A stretch of 64,000 nt of DNA from NCBI GenBank assembly GCA_963703745.1, contig CAVPFL010000002.1, positions 806,001 to 870,000 on the forward strand, read 5' to 3'. The position numbers and the translations under genes were made by a program. Positions 9,601 through 18,308 of this stretch are shown piece after piece (position 1 is the stretch's first letter; each line of letters begins with the position of its first letter). This DNA is from AP-15 sp963703745 (GTDB lineage Bacteria > Pseudomonadota > Alphaproteobacteria > ATCC43930 > CGMCC-115725). The notes under the pieces were generated by a model. That model saw only the letters and a list, made by a program, of their open reading frames with translations, had not been told where the DNA came from and searched no databases.

Positions 9601-9963
9601 TCAGCGCGGCAGGTCCATCATGTTGGCGTTGAGGTTCGCGATGATCCAGACCGAGCCGGCGATGATGACAAAGACGATCCCCAAGCCGTTGACGAGCGCG
9701 ATAAGATTGTTCGTGTTGTCGGGCCCGCTGCCCAGATGCAGAAAGAAGACGAGGTGGATGCCGATCTGCGCGAAGGCGAGCACGATCAGCCCGACCGGGA
9801 TACCCGGAGGCCACAGCAAAGGGGTTTGCGAGACAATAAAAGACATGATCGTCGCCAGGATCGCGAGCACAAGCCCCGCCGTGTACGACAGAAAATTAGC
9901 CGAAGGCTCGTGTTCTTCGACGCCCGGCGTGCGGTCGTCAAAGCGGCGCTCTTCACCGTCCAT
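9601..9963 (-). CDS. cyoD: Cytochrome o ubiquinol oxidase subunit IV
   Basis: A 120-residue protein with three transmembrane helices (NFLSYTAGLVLAILATIMSF, GLIVLAFAQIGIHLVFFLHL, LGIVFVIIAGSVWIIANL), the size and topology of CyoD, which helps assemble the Cu(B)-heme centre of the bo-type quinol oxidase. Its ATG shares one base with the cyoC stop (TGATG), the last link in the operon. No cyoE heme O synthase follows; the next 115 bases are non-coding up to a convergent gene. Confidence 0.93.
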   Translation of the reverse strand: MDGEERRFDDRTPGVEEHEPSANFLSYTAGLVLAILATIMSFIVSQTPLLWPPGIPVGLIVLAFAQIGIHLVFFLHLGSGPDNTNNLIALVNGLGIVFVIIAGSVWIIANLNANMMDLPR

Positions 9964-10592
9964 CAAGGGAAGTCTCCCATCAGGTAAACCAGCGTGAACA
10001 CCCCAACCCAGACGATGTCCAGCGCGTGCCAGAACAGGCTCCAACACAGCAAGCGGCGCAGGACGTGCGGGCGCAGACCTTTGACGAGAACCTGCGCCAC
10101 CATATAGAGGAGCCACAGGAGGCCCAGGGTGACGTGCGCACCATGCGTGCCGACCAGTGCGAAAAAAGACGACAAAAAGGCGCTGCGCGAGGGTCCGGCG
10201 CCGCGGGCGACCACGCCGGCGAACTCCCTCGCCTCGATAATAAGAAAGGCCGCACCCAGGACGAAGGTGAACGCCGCGAAAACCAGGAATAGGCTCTGCC
10301 GCCGATGTTCGGCTGACAAGGCCCCCAGTCCACAGGTATAGCTCGACAGCAGCAAGCACATCGTCTCGATAAAGACGTTGCGCAGATTGAACAATTCGGG
10401 CCCGGTCGGTCCGCCGGCGGTCTGGTCGCGAAAGACCGCGTATGCTGCGAACAGCCCCGAGAACAAGACAAAGTCGCTGAGAATGAAGATCCAGAACCCA
10501 TAGGCGACGACAATGCGGGTCGGCGCCGGCCCGCCGCCCCCGCGCCCGCGCGCGAGCTCGCTCGGAACGAAGTCCGCTGTCGTTATCGTCAT
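9963..10592 (-). CDS. cyoC: Cytochrome o ubiquinol oxidase subunit III
   Basis: CyoC, 209 residues, a five-helix subunit III of the heme-copper oxidase superfamily. Visible features are FGFWIFILSDFVLFSGLFA-like segments near residue 30, GPELFNLRNVFIETMCLLLSS, and FALVGTHGAHVTLGLLWLL. The subunit stabilises the core rather than catalysing electron transfer. It overlaps cyoB by four bases and cyoD by one, so the four genes are translationally coupled. Confidence 0.93.
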   Translation of the reverse strand: MTITTADFVPSELARGRGGGGPAPTRIVVAYGFWIFILSDFVLFSGLFAAYAVFRDQTAGGPTGPELFNLRNVFIETMCLLLSSYTCGLGALSAEHRRQSLFLVFAAFTFVLGAAFLIIEAREFAGVVARGAGPSRSAFLSSFFALVGTHGAHVTLGLLWLLYMVAQVLVKGLRPHVLRRLLCWSLFWHALDIVWVGVFTLVYLMGDFP

Positions 10593-12556
10593 GCCGCCCT
10601 TCCGGCCAACCGGGCGCGTTCAAGCCGCGCGATTTCGCCGGGTGGGATCTCACGCTCCCGGTCTTCGCTCCAGCCAAACACGAGGATTGTAATCGCTGAG
10701 CCTAGAAGCCCGAGGATCGCCAACCACCAGATCTGCCAGATCAGCGAAAAGCCGGTAACCGCCGCAAAGAACGAATTGATAAAACCAGTGGGAGTATTCC
10801 GCGGCACCGCGATCGCCTCGTAGGCCGGTTCGGCCGGCGGCAGTCCTCGACGTTTCATCTCCGCAAACGCGTCGATTGTCGTCACCCGGGGCAACACCGC
10901 GAAATTGTAGGCCGGGGGCGGCGAGGCGGTCGACCACTCCAAGGTACGCCCGTTCCACGGGTCGCCGGTCAAGTCGCGACGGCGCTCGCGCGTACGGATG
11001 CTGACAAAAAGCTGCACGATCTGGCAGAGGATGCCCAGGAAAATGACGATGGCCCCTGCTTCGGCGACTAATAGCAACGGCCGCCAGCTCGGCTCGGGAA
11101 TGTGATCGAGCCGCCGAGTCATGCCCATCATCCCGAGAAAATAGAGCGGGAAGAAGGCCACGTAGAAACCGACGAGCCAGCACCAGAAGCTGGCCTTGCC
11201 CCAGGTTTCGTCGAGGGTGAACCCAAAGGCTTTTGGGAACCAGTAATTGATGCCGGCGAGCGCGCCGAAGACGACACCGCCGATGATGACATTATGGAAG
11301 TGGGCGACCAGGAATGTGCTGTTGTGCAACACAAAATCGACCGGCGGCACCGCCAACAGCACACCGGTCAGGCCGCCGATTACAAACGTGACCATAAAGC
11401 CGATCAAAAACAGGACCGGCGTATTGAACACGACCCGGCCGCGAAACAACGTGAACAGCCAGTTGAAGACTTTCGCACCGGTCGGCACCGCGATGATCGC
11501 CGACATGATGCCAAAAACCGAGTTGACATCGGGGCCCGCCCCCATCGTGAAGAAATGATGCAGCCAGACGGTGAAGGACAGGATGCAGATCCCCAAGGTC
11601 GCCAACACCATCGAGCGGTAGCTGAACAGCCCCTTGCCGGAAAAAGTCGCGGCGACTTCGGAGAAGACGCCAAAGCAGGGCAGGATCAGGATGTAGACCT
11701 CGGGATGGCCCCACGCCCAGAACATGTTGACATACATCATCTGGTTCCCGCCGGCCTCATTCGTAAAGAAATGGAAGCCGAGGTAGCGGTCGAGCAGCAG
11801 CATCGCGAAGACCGCGGTCAGAACCGGAAACGCCGCGACGATCAGCATGTTGGCGGAGAGCGCGGTCCAACAGAACACCGGCATGCGCATATAGGTCATG
11901 CCCGGGCAACGCAGTTTGAGGATCGTCGTCACGAAATTGACCCCGGTCAGCAGCGTGCCGATGCCCGAGATCTGCAATGACCAGAGGTAATAATCGACGC
12001 CGACGTCGGGGGAAAACTGAAGCTCCGACAGCGGCGGATAGTTCATCCAGCCGGTGCGCGCGAAAACGCCGACGATGAGCGATGCGTTGATCAAAAGCGC
12101 GCCCACTGCCGTCAGCCAGAAGCTGACCGAGTTCAGCACCGGAAAGGCGACGTCGCGCACGCCCAACTGCATGGGCACCGCAAAATTCATCAGCCCGATG
12201 ACGAACGGCATCGCCACGAAAAAGATCATGATCGTGCCGTGCGCCGAGAAAATCTGGTCGTAATGGAAAGGAGGCAGGTAACCTGGGGCGTTACCGATGG
12301 CGATCGCTTGTTGCGTGCGCATCATGATCGCATCGGAATAGCCGCGCAGCAGCATGACCAGCCCGAGAATGATGTACATCACGCCGATGCGCTTGTGATC
12401 GACGCTGGTCAGCCATTCGCGCCACAGATAGGGCCACCAGCCCTTCACCGTGACGATCCCGAGCACGATAAGGATCACGAGGAGAACTACCGCCATCGAG
12501 TAGAGCGGCAATGGCTCGTTGAACGGAATTGCGGCTAGGGTCAGCTTGCCAAGCAT
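10589..12556 (-). CDS. cyoB: Cytochrome o ubiquinol oxidase subunit I
   Basis: The 655-residue catalytic subunit of the bo-type quinol oxidase, which reduces oxygen to water and pumps protons across the inner membrane. It carries the heme-copper ligands: HGTIMIF for the low-spin heme, WAWGHPEVYIL for Cu(B) with the Tyr cross-link, LHHFF for Cu(B), and LVAHFHNVIIGG for both hemes. The VDHKRIGVMYI start of helix I and the C-terminal extension (ending near GEIARLERARLAG) match CyoB. ATG 12556 is one base after the cyoA stop; an in-frame extension further upstream lies over cyoA and is rejected. Confidence 0.95.
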   Translation of the reverse strand: MLGKLTLAAIPFNEPLPLYSMAVVLLVILIVLGIVTVKGWWPYLWREWLTSVDHKRIGVMYIILGLVMLLRGYSDAIMMRTQQAIAIGNAPGYLPPFHYDQIFSAHGTIMIFFVAMPFVIGLMNFAVPMQLGVRDVAFPVLNSVSFWLTAVGALLINASLIVGVFARTGWMNYPPLSELQFSPDVGVDYYLWSLQISGIGTLLTGVNFVTTILKLRCPGMTYMRMPVFCWTALSANMLIVAAFPVLTAVFAMLLLDRYLGFHFFTNEAGGNQMMYVNMFWAWGHPEVYILILPCFGVFSEVAATFSGKGLFSYRSMVLATLGICILSFTVWLHHFFTMGAGPDVNSVFGIMSAIIAVPTGAKVFNWLFTLFRGRVVFNTPVLFLIGFMVTFVIGGLTGVLLAVPPVDFVLHNSTFLVAHFHNVIIGGVVFGALAGINYWFPKAFGFTLDETWGKASFWCWLVGFYVAFFPLYFLGMMGMTRRLDHIPEPSWRPLLLVAEAGAIVIFLGILCQIVQLFVSIRTRERRRDLTGDPWNGRTLEWSTASPPPAYNFAVLPRVTTIDAFAEMKRRGLPPAEPAYEAIAVPRNTPTGFINSFFAAVTGFSLIWQIWWLAILGLLGSAITILVFGWSEDREREIPPGEIARLERARLAGRAA

Positions 12557-12557
12557 C

Positions 12558-13526
12558 TCAACCCCCCACCTGCGGCGCCGGTGGACACCAGGCTGTGCCG
12601 GTGCCCACCCCCACCGTTCGGTCCCCGGCATGCGAGGGAGGGTTGGGACCTGTCGCCGTCTCTTCGACGATGCGATCGAAGAAATTGGGCGCCACCGAGC
12701 CATAGGTTGTAGGGGGCACGGCTTCGCTCGGTTTTGCCAACTGAGCATAGGCGGCCGCGTCGAGCGCCGATCCTTTGGCCTGCACCCCCTTCACCCAGGC
12801 GTCGAAATCGCCGACCGGCACCGCCGTGGCGATGAACCGCATCCACGCAAAACCATCGCCGCTGAAATTGGCCGAAAAGCCGGGGTACTCACCGGGCTCC
12901 GCCGCCATCAGGTTGAGGTGGGTGGTCATGCCGCCCATCGTGTAAATCTGGCTGCCAAGCTGCGGCACAAAGAACGAATTCATCACCGTCGCCGAGGTGA
13001 GCCGGAATTCGACCGGGGTTGCCACCGGCACGACTAATTGGTTGACCGCGGCAATGCCCTGATCGGGGTAAATAAACAGCCATTTCCAATCGAGTGCCAC
13101 GACCTCGACCCGCAGCGGGTCGCCCTTCGCCGCGATCGGCTGCCTCGGATCGAGCTGATGCGAGCCGATCCAGATCACTCCGCCCAGCAGGATCACGATC
13201 AGTGCCGGGATCGACCACACGACGAACTCGGTACGCCCTTCATAGCCTTCGTCCGAGGCCCGACTGGCGCTGGCGTTGGACGCCCTGTACCACCAGGCGA
13301 ACCCCAAGGTCGCCAGGATCACCGGAACCACGACCACGAGCATGATTCCCGTCGAGTTGAGCAGAAGAAGCAGCTGCGCCGCCGCGATCGGCCCCTTTGG
13401 ATCGAGGATGCCGGCCTGGCTGCAGGACGCGACCGGCACCGCGGCGCATACGACCAGCAAGCGAAACAAGCCCGACCGGGGCCCCTGGCGCTCCTGAGAT
13501 CCGGCCGCGTAACGCTCGTCGTCCAT
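12558..13526 (-). CDS. cyoA: Cytochrome o ubiquinol oxidase subunit II (lipoprotein)
   Basis: CyoA, 322 residues from ATG 13526, which has GGAGG five bases upstream; an earlier GTG at 13562 lacks this. The N-terminus has a lipoprotein signal with lipobox VASC, two transmembrane helices (about residues 50-115) and a periplasmic cupredoxin domain (VEVVALDWKWLFIYPDQGIA, LTSATVMNSFFVPQLGSQIY). The Cu(A) ligands of cytochrome c oxidases are missing, as expected for a quinol oxidase. It starts the cyoABCD operon; upstream lies a decayed region with no regulator. Confidence 0.93.
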   Translation of the reverse strand: MDDERYAAGSQERQGPRSGLFRLLVVCAAVPVASCSQAGILDPKGPIAAAQLLLLLNSTGIMLVVVVPVILATLGFAWWYRASNASASRASDEGYEGRTEFVVWSIPALIVILLGGVIWIGSHQLDPRQPIAAKGDPLRVEVVALDWKWLFIYPDQGIAAVNQLVVPVATPVEFRLTSATVMNSFFVPQLGSQIYTMGGMTTHLNLMAAEPGEYPGFSANFSGDGFAWMRFIATAVPVGDFDAWVKGVQAKGSALDAAAYAQLAKPSEAVPPTTYGSVAPNFFDRIVEETATGPNPPSHAGDRTVGVGTGTAWCPPAPQVGG

Positions 13527-13714
13527 GGAGGCCTCCGGCACAGAGGTTGGCACCGAAAACACCGCTTACGCCGCGCTAAATTTCTCAACTAATGAGTTTA
13601 TCGAGAATGTCACGGCTTGCCAATCGGGCGATCCGTAGGATTCTCGTCGCCGACTCTTTACTGCCGTGCAAAAGCGGTCGCCGCGCCAGATTGCGCGCAA
13701 AGAATGCTTTCACG

Positions 13715-14100
13715 AGTTCCGACTGTCTGTACGTGGATGGCGTCGCGGTCGATGCCGGGAGCGTCGATGCACAGCGCCGGAAAGGCAACGCAGCCTTCGT
13801 TGACGAGGGCGGCGCGAAACGCCTCATCGCTGTCGGTCAGCGCTTGGGCCTTGGCGCCCAGATCGGGGAACTCGGGCGTCGCCTGCCATGCATTTTCGGC
13901 ATCGAGCGAGGCGCGAAATTCCCGGAAATGCGCCAGCGAGGTGATGCTCCCGGCGATCGCGATCATCGCATAGCCGCCGAGCAAAAAGCCGGCGCCGCCG
14001 ATCCGCGCCGCATCAATCCGCGTCACGAAGGGGCCAGCACGCCGTCGATCACCGCTCTCAGATCGCGCGCCCGCTCCCACCACAAGGTAAAGTCAGCGAC
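13715..14100 (-). pseudogene. Alpha/beta (dienelactone-like) hydrolase remnant, copy 1
   Basis: Read on the minus strand, the segment gives ADFTLWWERARDLRAVIDG, then in another frame RIGGAGFLLGGYAMIAIAG, TPEFPDLGAKAQALTDSDE and FPALCIDAPGIDRDAIHV. This is the order of a dienelactone-hydrolase-like enzyme, but the N-terminus is missing, there is a frameshift near 14043, the nucleophile elbow GxSxGG reads GFLLGG (Ser replaced by Leu), and the stretch between NEG and FPALC is deleted compared with copy 2 at 20.8-21.2 kb. It cannot make an active enzyme. The region 13527-14258 contains only this remnant and the ureA fragment. Confidence 0.7.
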
Positions 14101-14111
14101 CGTATATTGCG

Positions 14112-14186
14112 ATGAACCTGACCCCACGCGAGAAGGACAAGCACCTGGTGTCGATCGCGGCAATGGTCGCTGCGGCGTGGCGTTGA
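14112..14186 (+). pseudogene. 5' fragment of ureA (urease gamma subunit)
   Basis: ATG 14112 opens MNLTPREKDKHLVSIAAMVA and reaches a stop after 24 codons. It matches the first 20 or so residues of the intact UreA at 23686 almost position by position at both protein and DNA level. The rest of ureA is absent. The fragment lies about 11 bases from the broken end of the hydrolase remnant, so this is a duplication or rearrangement scar. Confidence 0.75.
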
Positions 14187-14258
14187 TCTGGATCTAACCT
14201 CACACCAACTGGTCGGTCCACCCGCAGGCTATGTTTAGCCGCCTCTGTAGCGAGTTTC

Positions 14259-16319
14259 TCAATGGGTGGCGGGCAGTGCAGAGGAATGATGGCGGACAAT
14301 CGCCCATCCGTGCGGCGTCTTGCGGTAGACGAAAGTGTAGCGCGCCGGAAGCTCTACGAGCTGTCCGTCCTTCCTGTAGCTGAACGCGTAGAGCCCACTC
14401 GCGACCGCGGCATCGCCAAAGAGATCGATCGTTTCGGACTGCACCGTCGCCCTCAGTTCAGGGTTCTGCGTCAGTTTGTGGAAATAGCCGGCAATCTCGG
14501 CCGGCGTTTGCAGCGGCTTTGGATCGAATGTCGCGAGCAGGGTCGCATCCTTGTCGTAGAGCGCGGTGACAGCGGTTTCGTCGTGACCGTTTCCGAGCGC
14601 CTCGGTCCATTCCTGCAATGCTGCATGGATCTCCGCTTGCAGCTGGTCGGGCTTTGCGCGGGCCGGTAATTCCGCGTGCGACGCCGATGAATGCGTCCCC
14701 GAGACCAGCGCCTGCAGCGGGTTGGATCCGCCGTCGAACCCCGCTTCGGCGAGCAGTCTGTCGATGACCGGAGCGTTCGCCCGGTACGCCAGAAGGCTGC
14801 CGAGAAGTCCGTCCACCGGTCCGCCGGCCGGGCCGCTCGCGATCCCGTTGCCGCCGCCGGCGCGGCCGGAGAGGCCGCCGCCGAGGTCGATGATCTTGAC
14901 CTCGCCGATCTTTTCGAGCGGGCGAACCGTTTCGGAAAGCGCCTGCGGGATCGTCCGCAGCCGTTCCTTGGCCAGATCGAAGTCGATCAGAGCGGACGAA
15001 AGCGTACTGCGCGCCTCGTTGAGCCGCTTCTGGCCCTCGGCCTCTGCCTCGTAGTTGCGCAGATTGGCGGCAGCCCGGGTGGTGACGGCCAGGGCGTGGT
15101 TCTGCGCCGCGTCCTTTTCGGCTTCGGCAGCGACGGTGATCGCGATCGCCTGCTTCTGCGCCTCGCGCTGAGCCTCGACCAGCTCGACCTCCTTTTTGCG
15201 CTGCGCCTCGGCGACCGCGGCCGCGGTGATCACCAGCTGCTCGGCCTTGACGCTCTCGGCACGGGCTTCGTTGGCGCGCGCCTCGGCCTGCGACTGCTCT
15301 TCCGATTTGCGGGCGACGAGGATCGCCTTTTCCTGACCGGCGATCTCGGTCGTGCGCTGCTGCTCGATCGTGGCGACCTGGAGGGTGCGGTCGGAGTCGA
15401 TCTGTTTCTGACGCACCGCTTGATCGCGCAGCACCTCGGCCTCCTTGACGAGGCGCTCGGCGTCGATCCGCGCCTGTTCTGCCTCGCGCTCACGCTGTGC
15501 CTGGGTCGAGGCGACCTGGGCCTGCTGCTCGGCCTCGCGCAAGGCGATATCCTGCTGCTGCACCAGGGTCGCGAGACGCTGGTTCTTCTCGATGTCGAGC
15601 TTGAGCTGGGTCGCCTCGAAATTTTTCTGGGCTATTGCGACCTGGGTGTTCTGCTCGATCTCGTTGCGCTCCTGGGAGCGGCGTTGCGTCGATTCGGTTA
15701 GCCGAGTCAAGCCCTCGGCGTCGAAGGCGTTGTCGGCATTGAAGAACTGCTTTTGCGTCTGGTCGAAGCGGGTCAGCGACACGCTCTCCAGCTCGAGCCC
15801 GTTCTTCATCAGATCCTCGGCGACCGCGTTCTGCACGCCCTGGATGAAGTCCTGCCGCTTGTCGAGCAGCTCCTGCATCGTCATCGACACTGAGGCGGCC
15901 CGCAACGCGTCGACGAACTTGTCTTCGACCAGCTCTTTCAAGGCCTCCGGATCGAGCGTGCGGGGGCCCAAGGTCTGCGCCGCGTTGGCGATGCCCTCGA
16001 CAGTCGGGATGCAGCGCACAAAGAAGGCGACGATAACATCGACGCGCATGCGGTCCTTCGTGAAGAGGCTGTCCGCCCCGGAGCGATGCACCTCGAGCTT
16101 CAAGGTGTTCATGTTGACCCAGATCAGCTCGTGAAACACCGGCAGGCAGACAGCACCACCGTCCATCACGACCTTCTGGCCGCCCAATCCGGTGCGCACG
16201 AACGCCCGGTCCTTCGACGCTCGCTGATAGAGGCGAGCCAGGATCAGCCCGATCGTGATCGCGCCGATCAGCAGGATCGCCACGAGAAAGATGATGTCGA
16301 ACATATTGCTGGTGATCAT
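14259..16319 (-). CDS. Flotillin/SPFH protein fused to a C-terminal NTF2-like (SgcJ/EcaC-type) domain
   Basis: A 686-residue protein. A transmembrane helix at about residues 8-27 is followed by the SPFH/band-7 domain (VVMDGGAVCLPVFHELIWVN, LVEDKFVDALRAASVSMTM), a long Ala/Glu/Gln-rich coiled coil (about 195-440) and the flotillin-like Gly-rich tail (LSGRAGGGNGIASG). Residues about 560-683 then form an extra domain of the SnoaL/NTF2-like SgcJ/EcaC type: HAALQEWTEALGNGHDETAV, LYDKDATLLATFDPKPLQTP, YTFVYRKTPHGWAIVRHHSS. Flotillins organise membrane microdomains; the fused cone-shaped domain usually binds a small ligand or dimerises. It is the last gene of an operon with YqiJ-like and PspA-like proteins. 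The fusion is unusual; the C-terminal function is unknown. Confidence 0.85.
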   Translation of the reverse strand: MITSNMFDIIFLVAILLIGAITIGLILARLYQRASKDRAFVRTGLGGQKVVMDGGAVCLPVFHELIWVNMNTLKLEVHRSGADSLFTKDRMRVDVIVAFFVRCIPTVEGIANAAQTLGPRTLDPEALKELVEDKFVDALRAASVSMTMQELLDKRQDFIQGVQNAVAEDLMKNGLELESVSLTRFDQTQKQFFNADNAFDAEGLTRLTESTQRRSQERNEIEQNTQVAIAQKNFEATQLKLDIEKNQRLATLVQQQDIALREAEQQAQVASTQAQREREAEQARIDAERLVKEAEVLRDQAVRQKQIDSDRTLQVATIEQQRTTEIAGQEKAILVARKSEEQSQAEARANEARAESVKAEQLVITAAAVAEAQRKKEVELVEAQREAQKQAIAITVAAEAEKDAAQNHALAVTTRAAANLRNYEAEAEGQKRLNEARSTLSSALIDFDLAKERLRTIPQALSETVRPLEKIGEVKIIDLGGGLSGRAGGGNGIASGPAGGPVDGLLGSLLAYRANAPVIDRLLAEAGFDGGSNPLQALVSGTHSSASHAELPARAKPDQLQAEIHAALQEWTEALGNGHDETAVTALYDKDATLLATFDPKPLQTPAEIAGYFHKLTQNPELRATVQSETIDLFGDAAVASGLYAFSYRKDGQLVELPARYTFVYRKTPHGWAIVRHHSSALPATH

Positions 16320-16381
16320 GTCACTCTCCCTTGGCCGCTCTCAAAGAAGCGGCAAAATTTTGCTTTTTGGTTGCGACCGGA

Positions 16382-17038
16382 TCAGAGCAGGTCCGGTCGT
16401 GGATTGCGGATGGCTTGGAAACGGGTGGCGCTCAGCCGCTTGACCAGCAGCACCGCGTCGTTTTGCGCGAAGGTCACCTCCGCCACATCGGGCTCGATCA
16501 TCACGTAATGGACCTGGCCATGCTCGCTGGTCACCTTGCCTTGCGCCGGATAGCCGAGGCGCGCGGTGCCGGAAACGATCACGGCGACGCGGCCGACCAA
16601 AGTGTCGAGCGAGACCGCGTAGGTCTGGTCACTCGGGATCAGATGGGCGATGCCGCCGGCGCAGACGCGCATCAGCGGCAACGCCGCGACCGCCGCGACC
16701 GGTGCTGAGATCAGCGGCGGGATCAATGTCCCAAAGACGCCGGCCGCCGCAAGGTCGAGGGCAAACCCGACGAGCGCGAACAGCGCCAGGAACAGGATCA
16801 CCAATACGAGCAGCGGGACCTTCCCGAGGTGCAGCCAGCCGAGCCAGCTGTCCACTGTGTCCGGCACATCGGGCGAGTGGTGCAGGAGGGCATCGGGCGA
16901 GTGGTGCAAGAGGCTGTCGACCCAGCCCATGGCCGAGGCGCCGATCAACAGCGCGATCCCTTCGATCGCCGCGATGCTCAGCATCAGCAGGCCAGCGACC
17001 GCGAACGGCCAAGTCTCGGGAGCAAGAAGCAGGTCCAT
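16382..17038 (-). CDS. YqiJ-like OB-fold inner-membrane protein
   Basis: A 218-residue protein with three hydrophobic segments (around residues 10-35, 75-95 and 100-125) followed by a soluble C-terminal domain with DTLVGRVAVIVSGTARLGYPAQGKV and IEPDVAEVTFAQNDAVLLVK, as in the YqiJ/NfeD-like OB-fold proteins that accompany flotillins. It lies 62 bases upstream of the flotillin gene on the same strand. An eight-residue tandem duplication (LLHHSPDA, LLHHSPDV) at about residues 43-58 comes from a 24-base DNA repeat. It probably partners the flotillin in the membrane. Confidence 0.8.
   Translation of the reverse strand: MDLLLAPETWPFAVAGLLMLSIAAIEGIALLIGASAMGWVDSLLHHSPDALLHHSPDVPDTVDSWLGWLHLGKVPLLVLVILFLALFALVGFALDLAAAGVFGTLIPPLISAPVAAVAALPLMRVCAGGIAHLIPSDQTYAVSLDTLVGRVAVIVSGTARLGYPAQGKVTSEHGQVHYVMIEPDVAEVTFAQNDAVLLVKRLSATRFQAIRNPRPDLL
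16867..16913. repeat. 24-base tandem duplication inside the YqiJ-like gene
   Basis: Two almost identical units (16867-16889 and 16891-16913, period 24 bases) encode a repeated LLHHSPD block in the loop after the first transmembrane helix. The near identity suggests recent slippage; the reading frame is kept. Confidence 0.8.
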
Positions 17039-17073
17039 CGCCGGATGTCCGGCTTGCCGGCTGTCGCCGCCGT

Positions 17074-17772
17074 TTACCCCGGTCCGCCGCTGGCCTGGCG
17101 CGCGAGCTTGAGCTGGGCGAGGCGTTCCTCGATGCGGTTGGCGCGCTGCAGATCCTGCAGCTCGCGCAATTTGGCGGCGTCGCCGGTTGCTGCCGAGGTC
17201 AGGCCGCTGAGGCCGGTTTGCTTCGCCAGCACGCGATCGAACACGGCACCCGCATTGGCGATCCGCTGCTCGCTCTTGCCGCGGCTCGTGGTCGGCCCTG
17301 CGGCAGAGCCCGGGCCGGCGGTGTGGCTCGCGCGGGCGGCGACAAAGTCGCGCAACGCCTGCTCCATCTCACGCTTCTTGGCGAGCAGCGCGGCGATGTA
17401 GCCTTCGAGCTCTTTGCCCGAGTCGCACTGGTCGGCGAGCGACTTCTGCAAGACCGGCAGCTGGTCCTCGATGTTGAGCTGCTTTTCGAGCCCCGCGCGG
17501 GCCAGATCCTCGCGTCCCTGGCCGAGAGCCGTTTCGATCTGGCCGGCGATCTGCTCGTGCTCGGTGTTGAGCTTGTAGAGCTGGGTCGTCGCCAAGTGCT
17601 TCGATGCTTCGACGCGGCCGAGTTCGGCCCGCACATCGTCGATGACGCGGTCGACCTCGCGGACCGCCTGCGCCATCGTCGCCTCGGGTGCCGAGTTCTC
17701 GACCGCGTCGAGAAGTGCATGGACGCTGCCGCTGACCACACGGGTCACGCGGCTCGCAATCGTGTCGGTCAT
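17074..17772 (-). CDS. PspA/IM30-like coiled-coil protein
   Basis: A 232-residue, almost wholly helical protein. Residues about 25-160 show a heptad-rich coiled coil with PspA-like features (ALLDAVENSAPEATMAQAVREV, KREMEQALRDFVAAR), then a short Gly/Ser/Pro linker and a last helix (KLRELQDLQRANRIEERLAQL). PspA/IM30 proteins are ESCRT-III relatives that coat and protect damaged inner membrane. Its ATG overlaps the stop of the upstream gene by four bases (ATGA) and the YqiJ-like gene follows 35 bases later, so all four genes appear to be one operon for membrane maintenance. An in-frame extension to 17928 overlaps the upstream gene and is not used. Confidence 0.8.
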   Translation of the reverse strand: MTDTIASRVTRVVSGSVHALLDAVENSAPEATMAQAVREVDRVIDDVRAELGRVEASKHLATTQLYKLNTEHEQIAGQIETALGQGREDLARAGLEKQLNIEDQLPVLQKSLADQCDSGKELEGYIAALLAKKREMEQALRDFVAARASHTAGPGSAAGPTTSRGKSEQRIANAGAVFDRVLAKQTGLSGLTSAATGDAAKLRELQDLQRANRIEERLAQLKLARQASGGPG

Positions 17773-18290
17773 GACTGCTTCTCCTTCAGGGTTTCGCGAT
17801 TGGCGGTAATCAGCTGCACCAGCTCGATGATTCGAGGCAGATGTTTTTCGATCACGTCTGGTGTGTAGCCTTCGGTCGCCGGTGTGACGCCGAGCCGCAG
17901 CAGTGCCATCAGCAGACGAAAGCAGCACTGCACCAGGGCATCCTCGACCTCGCGCGCCCGTGCAACGCCGTCGTCACCGAAATCGCGTGCCGAGAGCATC
18001 GTCGCCATGACCTGCGGCGCCCAGGCGATGATCGCGCTGACCGCCTCGGAATGCGTCCGCTCATGGTGCTCGATGCCGCGCAGCGCGATCACGAACGGGG
18101 ACAAGAGGTCGCGCAGCCATGCCAAGCAGGCGGCGTAGTCGAGCGCACCTTCGTGCTGCTTGCGCATTTGCGCGATCAGCGTGCGGAGCTTGTCGCTCGG
18201 GGTGACGGCGCCGGGCAGCTCCAGCGCCGAGAGCCATTGCAGATCTTCCGATGGCAGGCGCGCCGACACGGTCTGCATTTGAACGGTCAT
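17769..18290 (-). CDS. Small helical protein with a putative ribbon-helix-helix N-terminus, operon head
   Basis: A 173-residue protein from ATG 18290, preceded by GGAGGCGCG. The first 40 residues (VSARLPSEDLQWLSALELPG, then KLRTLIAQM) look like a ribbon-helix-helix: a short strand followed by two helices. The rest is helical (WLRDLLSPFVIALRGIEHHE, CFRLLMALLRLGV) and unrecognised. Just upstream, tandem 10-base repeats overlap a strong promoter, which fits autoregulation by an RHH protein. It overlaps the PspA-like gene by four bases. The RHH assignment is inferred from pattern, not proven. Confidence 0.6.
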   Translation of the reverse strand: MTVQMQTVSARLPSEDLQWLSALELPGAVTPSDKLRTLIAQMRKQHEGALDYAACLAWLRDLLSPFVIALRGIEHHERTHSEAVSAIIAWAPQVMATMLSARDFGDDGVARAREVEDALVQCCFRLLMALLRLGVTPATEGYTPDVIEKHLPRIIELVQLITANRETLKEKQS

Positions 18291-18308
18291 CGCGCCTCCA
18301 GCAAGCAT

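Noticed and set aside
14691..16134. Long open frames on the plus strand opposite the flotillin gene
   Set aside because: Leu/Arg/Gly-rich translations that mirror the coiled-coil codons of the real gene; GC-rich antisense artefacts.
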